64,000 nucleotides of DNA from Pedobacter ureilyticus. GTDB lineage: Bacteria; Bacteroidota; Bacteroidia; Sphingobacteriales; Sphingobacteriaceae. A program made the translations under genes and the position numbers. This document shows positions 63,183-64,000 of this stretch, piece by piece. The stretch spans positions 6,909 through 70,908 of the forward strand of contig NZ_SSHJ01000022.1 of assembly GCF_005925345.1 (NCBI RefSeq). Reading direction: 5' to 3'. The notes beneath the pieces are model-generated. The model searched no databases, was not told the origin of the DNA, and saw only the letters and a program-made list of their open reading frames with translations. Positions within the stretch are counted from its first letter, which is position 1. The number at the start of each line of letters is the position of its first letter.

Positions 63183-63848
63183 TTAATTTAAAGCATCTAC
63201 GCCATTTTTAGCAAAGCTACTACATAAATCAAATGCGGTTTGACTTCTTTGCAAACCAGTTCCGTACATGATGGATTTGAATTTACTTTCATCGTCTTTA
63301 TAATTTCTTACATTTTGAAAATAACCTGTCACCGCATTGTAAGCACCAAACACAGTTCCTTTTGTACTCACTTCCTGCTGGGTCGGACTTGTTAATGCAT
63401 ATTCCAAAACATTATTTACTATATTGGTATATGCACTTGAAAAATCATCCTGTTTATTGGTTTTAAGGTTGTTCAAAGTTTCTTTATTTGGAGCCATTGC
63501 CAACTGAACCAATCTTTTAACTTGCCTATCCGTAATCCTAACTTTCGACCAATGGTTAAAAACCTCTTCTAATTCATTAGCCAATTGGTTGGTAATTCCT
63601 AAAAGTTGGTTCGCCTGTTTTAGCCTTTCCTGTGCGCTTGCGGTGTGACGTATCTTGATGGAATTTGTATGATTTTTTAGTGCTGCATTCAAAGTATTTT
63701 GGCAACAAATTCTAACTGGTGTAAAGGATGCAGTAATACTGCCAAAACCATCATGGGAAGAAGTAAGAAACAAGTATTTTTCAATGCAATCTGCCCTACC
63801 TACACGGATATAATCGGGTAGTTTTGCAGTAATAAAAATGCGCTCCCC
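63183..63848 (-). pseudogene. DUF932 (phage/plasmid-like) protein, 5'-truncated
   Basis: About 220 residues of the conserved C-terminal part of the DUF932 family: GERIFITAKLPDYIRV, TASFTPVRICCQNTLNAALKNH, IKIRHTASAQERLKQ, ITDRQVKRLVQLAMAPNKETLN, GTVFGAYNAVTGYFQNVR. The usual first ~130 residues are missing. Upstream the frame soon meets a stop, with no start codon except the TTG at 63773. The homology ends at about 63848, a few bases before a palindromic dif-like site. DUF932 genes are typical of Bacteroidota plasmids and conjugative elements. Confidence 0.85.
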
Positions 63849-63852
63849 TTTG

Positions 63853-63905
63853 TTATGTAAAGCTTTACATAATAAAGGTTATGGAAAGTAATAGATTATG
63901 TAAAG
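63853..63905. repeat. dif-like (XerC/XerD-type) palindromic site cluster
   Basis: The half-site TTATGTAAAG occurs at 63853, inverted at 63863 (so 63853-63872 is a perfect 20-base palindrome), again with one change at 63879, and at 63896. The pair 63863-63872 and 63879-63888 has arms CTTTACATAA and TTATGGAAAG around the six-base spacer TAAAGG. This CATAA, six bases, TTATG arrangement is that of chromosome dif and plasmid pdif sites. Confidence 0.7.
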
Positions 63906-63915
63906 TCATATTATA

Positions 63916-63948
63916 AAAGCCGCTGAACTTCTAAAATTCAGCGGTTTA
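63916..63948 (-). terminator. Terminator at the right edge
   Basis: CCGCTGAA and TTCAGCGG form the stem around a nine-base loop; on the minus strand a CTTTT run follows, so it probably ends a minus-strand gene beyond the window. Confidence 0.75.
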
Positions 63949-64000
63949 ACTTCATTTCTACTTTACATTATTTTGTTGGCGGCAATAATGCCTTAACGAT

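Larger units (their letters stand above)
51781..64000 (+). mobile_element. Putative integrated island (tRNA-Lys integrase type), right end outside
   Basis: A tRNA-Lys gene is followed by a tyrosine recombinase with recombination-type repeats, then envelope cargo genes, then degraded genes (frameshifted YnfA, truncated DUF932). No second copy of the tRNA 3' end was found, so the right boundary lies beyond the window. Coding style here looks richer in C- and G-ended codons than upstream; this is an impression, not a calculation. Confidence 0.7.

Overview
The window looks like the chromosome of a Bacteroidota bacterium, most likely family Sphingobacteriaceae (Pedobacter-like). Support for this: AT-rich DNA with few Shine-Dalgarno sites; several promoters of the Bacteroidota type (TTTG, about 19 bases, TAnnTTTG), the clearest in front of tRNA-Ser; lineage-typical families (DUF3857 pairs, CarboxypepD_reg/TonB-type receptors, TPR sensor kinases, DUF2975 with a YozG-like regulator, the futalosine menaquinone route); and many lipoproteins and secreted proteins. 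The genus is inferred; no 16S gene is present.

Positions 1-51,600 are mainly a housekeeping backbone. It holds an alkylation-repair group (Ada-like methyltransferase, AlkB), a DEAD-box-like protein with degraded motifs, an ECF sigma operon, an S9 peptidase, truA, tRNA-Arg and DNA polymerase IV. It continues with a CPA1 antiporter and two bestrophins, a deacetylase, kynureninase, two DUF3857 proteins, three thioredoxin-fold proteins, an NlpC/P60 protein and mutS. The remaining backbone includes a menaquinone group (mqnA, mqnE), a MATE pump, ddl, a PASTA-mltG-thioesterase operon, a BrkB protein, tRNA-Ser, a TPR histidine kinase, mtaB and ubiX. Dispersed repeats punctuate it. Long hairpins sit in four convergent gene junctions. 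A TAGGTATTAGG-type repeat flanks a 23S-IVS-type four-helix gene in inverted orientation. A REP-associated transposase (RAYT) is bracketed by REP palindromes.

From 51,781 onward the window appears to be an integrated island. It starts at tRNA-Lys, followed directly by a tyrosine recombinase and a cluster of direct and inverted repeats. Its cargo is a TonB-type receptor, a small EamA transporter, an OmpR/kinase pair, a PepSY-like periplasmic protein, a PAP2 phosphatase, an HD-domain protein and an LtaS-like alkaline-phosphatase-fold transferase. Together these suggest a two-component-controlled envelope-lipid remodelling cassette (inference). The island then degrades: a frameshifted YnfA gene and a 5'-truncated DUF932 gene. 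The DUF932 truncation lies within a few bases of a dif-like (XerC/XerD-type) palindromic site. The right end of the island is not in the window.

The most interesting items are an 11-residue leader peptide with an Arg-Ile-Arg motif and a following hairpin in front of the MATE pump (a possible drug-sensing attenuator), the dif-like junction at the truncated gene, the RAYT/REP unit with a duplicated thioesterase 3' end beside it, the DEAD-box protein that has lost helicase motifs, and the inverted-repeat-flanked four-helix gene.
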